Shown here in pieces: positions 61,355-64,000 of a stretch of 64,000 nucleotides of DNA. The notes beneath the pieces were generated by a model. That model did not search any database. It was not told the origin of the DNA and saw only the letters and a list, made by a program, of their open reading frames with translations. Source of the stretch: Dolomedes plantarius (taxonomy: Eukaryota > Arthropoda > Arachnida > Araneae > Dolomedidae); contig OU015493.1 in the NCBI GenBank assembly GCA_907164885.2, positions 52,081,496 through 52,145,495 on the forward strand, read 5' to 3'. The position numbers and the translations under genes were made by a program. The number at the start of each line of letters is the position of its first letter. The first letter of the stretch is position 1.

Positions 61355-61799
61355 CATAGGCGTAGCGTACTTCTAAATTTGTTTTTTTTTTGGGGGGGGG
61401 GCACGAATTTAATTCAGTTAGGGCCCTCCTCAGCGCATTGACTGCCGGACGGTCCTTAAAATATGAAATATGATTTTATTTTTAATTGAATAACAATAGA
61501 ATTGATGTTTGAGTAGTATTCAAAGTTATACAATGAGAAAAAACAATATAATATAAATAAAATGAGAAAAAAACATCGAATTTGTTTATGGATCATAGTA
61601 TCATTGTTAAAAACTATGTTAATGCTAAAGACATAATCAGATTCTTCAGTTCCACAGTTTTAAAAAGCGCGAAAAAAAACCACATTTCTTCAAAGTTTTC
61701 TACAATTTTCCGATTTTATCTGAACTTCTATTAACGTTTTAATTTATTTCAAGTTAATTTGGGGGGGGGGCACGTGCCCTCCCCGACGCTACGCCTATG
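61355..61799. mobile_element. hAT-like MITE upstream of the gene
   Basis: The ends CATAGGCGTAGCGTACTT and, inverted, CATAGGCGTAGCGTCGGG are flanked by ATGGGGCC and ATGGTGTC (6 of 8 identical). G tracts follow both ends (61390-61399 and 61761-61770). 445 bp. Confidence 0.75.
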
Positions 61800-62554
61800 A
61801 TGGTGTCACCGAAATTTTGACCGAGCACCCCCAGGGACGACACCGTGAGCCCTACCTTGATGAAATTTACACGGTTAAATGTGCCTGAAAAATCAGGATG
61901 AACGTAACTATTTTCATCCCGCTACGACGTTCCATTCCCGAATAATGTTAGAAAAAGTTTTGCTCGGTATCAACGGATATTTTTGTTCAAAGCCATTGTT
62001 ACATTTCATTGCTGCCACTTAAATTATAACATTTGCGTAAGAATAAATCGACATGAATTAAAAACGTGATTTATTCATACATTGGCGCATGCAAGAATGA
62101 ATTTGATATATTATTTTCATATATGGGGCAACGCCGGAATATTTCTTTTTAAAAATGAAAATATAAAGATGGAAAGTCATTCATCTTATCCTCCTCAGTC
62201 CTGGTGTCCTCTGTAGGAGACACTAAACAACACTTTTAAAAAATGCCGCCAAGTGAAATAAAATGCTTCAATGTTATCTGGAATTAGTTACTTGTCTTGT
62301 TAGTAAATGGCAGTAATGAAAAAAATGGTTTTTATTGTTAGATTTATATTCCTAGCTTGTTTAGGGTCAAATGAAAATGGCTTTTTCTGAAAGAAAGAAA
62401 ATTACACACATGCACATGAGTAAGTGTTCATATTTCTTATTATTTGCATCATGAAAATTTATGAAACATGTTGATGAATACCTTAAACATGGTTCTTTAA
62501 TATGGCATTATTAATTATATATTCAAACCTCCCTAATTCTGATATACAACAATA
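61800..62554. other. Intergenic, no gene seen
   Basis: AT-rich. It includes a near-palindrome GTGTCCTCTGTAGGAGACAC at 62209-62228, echoed by GTGTCGCCTCTAGGAGACAT at 63581-63600 beyond the Helitron. Confidence 0.6.
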
Positions 62555-63571
62555 CTAGCCGCTGCGCGACCAGCATGGTAGCATTTAGTTTTATATTTTC
62601 TTTTGCAAAACAACTCAACTGAAAGAAACGTATGTTAGGAATGTTACTATTACCTGTCATCATAAATATTCGTTGTTAAGTGGTAGTGCGATCTCAGCAA
62701 AAAAATTTTTAATCATTGCAAAATTCTCTATAAGGATGATTCTAAAACATCGTGATTAAAAAAATATGAATTTCCATTACTTCAGAACAGAGTAAAAGAT
62801 AAGACTGAGAAACCCAACAACAAAGATTTTAAAAATTACATTCCTCTCTGAATGTAATATTTTTTAAAATTAAGATATCTACACTTTATCAAATAAGAAA
62901 TTGTTGGAGAAAATTTTTTCACGTATAAAATGGAGTAAAAATTCAGCAAGTACTAAAATATAGCGTGGATTACATCACTCTCTATATGTACTGTTGTTCA
63001 CAATTCAGATATCTACACTTAATCATACCAAATAAAAAATTGTTGTGAAAATTTCTTCACATAAAATGGAGTAAAAATTCAGCAAGTACTACTAAAAATG
63101 TGTAGACAATTAACTCTTACTTACTATTAAGATATTATAATGCAATTATTAATATTTTACTGTGATATTCCTCAAACTTCTTGATATACACAGTTGAGAA
63201 TTTCAGAAATAGGAGATACTACAGTGACAGAATCTAAAGAACGGACTCTAGATAAACTTACATACAACTGTCCATGACTAAACACTGGATTTGACAGGTC
63301 TAAACATATTTTGTCAAAAGTTTGTCCTCTTACATACATTTAGAAAAACCGATTGAACAAAAGAATAAATTATCTCGTGAATAAATTAAAATTATTCACG
63401 TGTAAATTACAGCAATAAAATTGTACCAAATTACGTGTTATCGTCAAACTACTACACACACGCGGTCGGCCACTAATGTTTACATCTGGTAGTTGCAGCC
63501 GTTGCCATTCGGAATGTAGAAATGTCGCCGATTTTTGTGCCGCATACCTACGCGTTTTATATATATATAGA
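62555..63571 (-). mobile_element. Non-autonomous Helitron (1,017 bp)
   Basis: On the minus strand it begins TCTATATATATATAAAACGC at 63571 and ends GGTCGCGCAGCGG then CTAG at 62555. It has A before the start and T after the end, as expected. It contains an internal duplication of about 95 bp (62872-62965 and 63007-63102). Confidence 0.88.
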
Positions 63572-63832
63572 TTATTTTGGTGTCGCCTCTAGGAGACATT
63601 GGGTCAATTGCTATCAAATCACTTGATTTGAAACTAAAATAAGGAAATAGCTTTCAACTTAGCACAGATTATAATTGTTAATTAGACTTATTTTTCATGT
63701 TATTTATAAGTAGAATCAATATATTATTTATTGTTAAAGTTAAAAATTGTAGTAATGTGATTTTTTTCGATACTTGCATAAAGATAAAAACAATTTTTGT
63801 TCTGACAAAAAGTAAATAGTACAAAGTGATGA

Positions 63833-64000
63833 AGCCTTCTGGCTTCTCCACCTGATGGTCTTCCTTTAGATTTTTTTATTTATCAAGGAACTGGGGACAA
63901 GATAATTAGTAACTCAACAAATGTTGATGTGAAGGAATTAGATACTGGAGGCAAAGTGATTTTGAGACTTATACGGACAGATATTTTACGTCAATTCCTT
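63833..64000 (+). pseudogene. piggyBac transposase fragment running off the window
   Basis: The open frame from 63833 reads LLASPPDGLPLDFFIYQGTG, then ELDTGGKVILRLIRTDILRQ, matching the (D)GL..DF.IYQGK and VVLRLA blocks of DDE_Tnp_1_7 transposases. A stop directly precedes the frame, while KVMKPSG just upstream fits a shifted frame, so a frameshift is likely. It continues past the right edge, so its integrity cannot be judged. Confidence 0.75.

Overview
The window looks like arthropod nuclear DNA, probably from a spider or another chelicerate. It is AT-rich, has long introns and is packed with DNA transposons. The chelicerate placement is an inference from overall character and protein resemblance; no search was possible.

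Two host genes can be supported, and they converge. At the left edge, on the + strand, are the last two coding exons of the mitochondrial DNA polymerase gamma accessory subunit (POLG2): 2464-2560 and 5561-5641, joined in phase 0. Most of the rest of the window (60848 down to 11363, - strand) is a single gene of about 49.5 kb. I assembled it from nine exons whose splice sites and codon phases all agree. Its predicted product is about 1,839 residues: a signal peptide, a shortened GH18 chitinase-like domain that has lost the catalytic Glu, two peritrophin-A (CBM14) chitin-binding domains, a long low-complexity hydrophilic stretch and a third CBM14 at the C-terminus. Only the large last exon is obvious as an open reading frame. 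The other eight exons are 24-191 bp, and for several of them the longest ORF at the site is in the wrong frame.

Layout: 122-1100 decayed hAT transposase; 1557-2343 Helitron; 2464-5641 POLG2 end with a hAT MITE in its intron; 5858-7158 mariner-type element with intact TIRs and a broken transposase; 7190-8030 non-LTR retrotransposon remnant (RNase H plus zinc knuckle); 8690-10040 dead mariner; 11363-60848 the chitinase-like gene. Its introns hold hAT MITEs with 8-bp target duplications, PIF/Harbinger elements (two of them with MADF-domain ORFs), TTAA-flanked piggyBac-type MITEs, a Tigger remnant, Tc1 remnants, Helitrons (one tandem pair), several tRNA-derived SINEs (one split by a Harbinger), microsatellites and a degenerate minisatellite. 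From 60849 to the right edge lie the gene's GC-rich 5' flank, a hAT-like MITE, a - strand Helitron and the beginning of a piggyBac transposase fragment.

The two genes show no sign of working together. POLG2 is a mitochondrial DNA replication factor, and the large gene would make a secreted chitin-binding matrix protein. No rRNA, true tRNA, CRISPR array or prokaryotic operon was seen.
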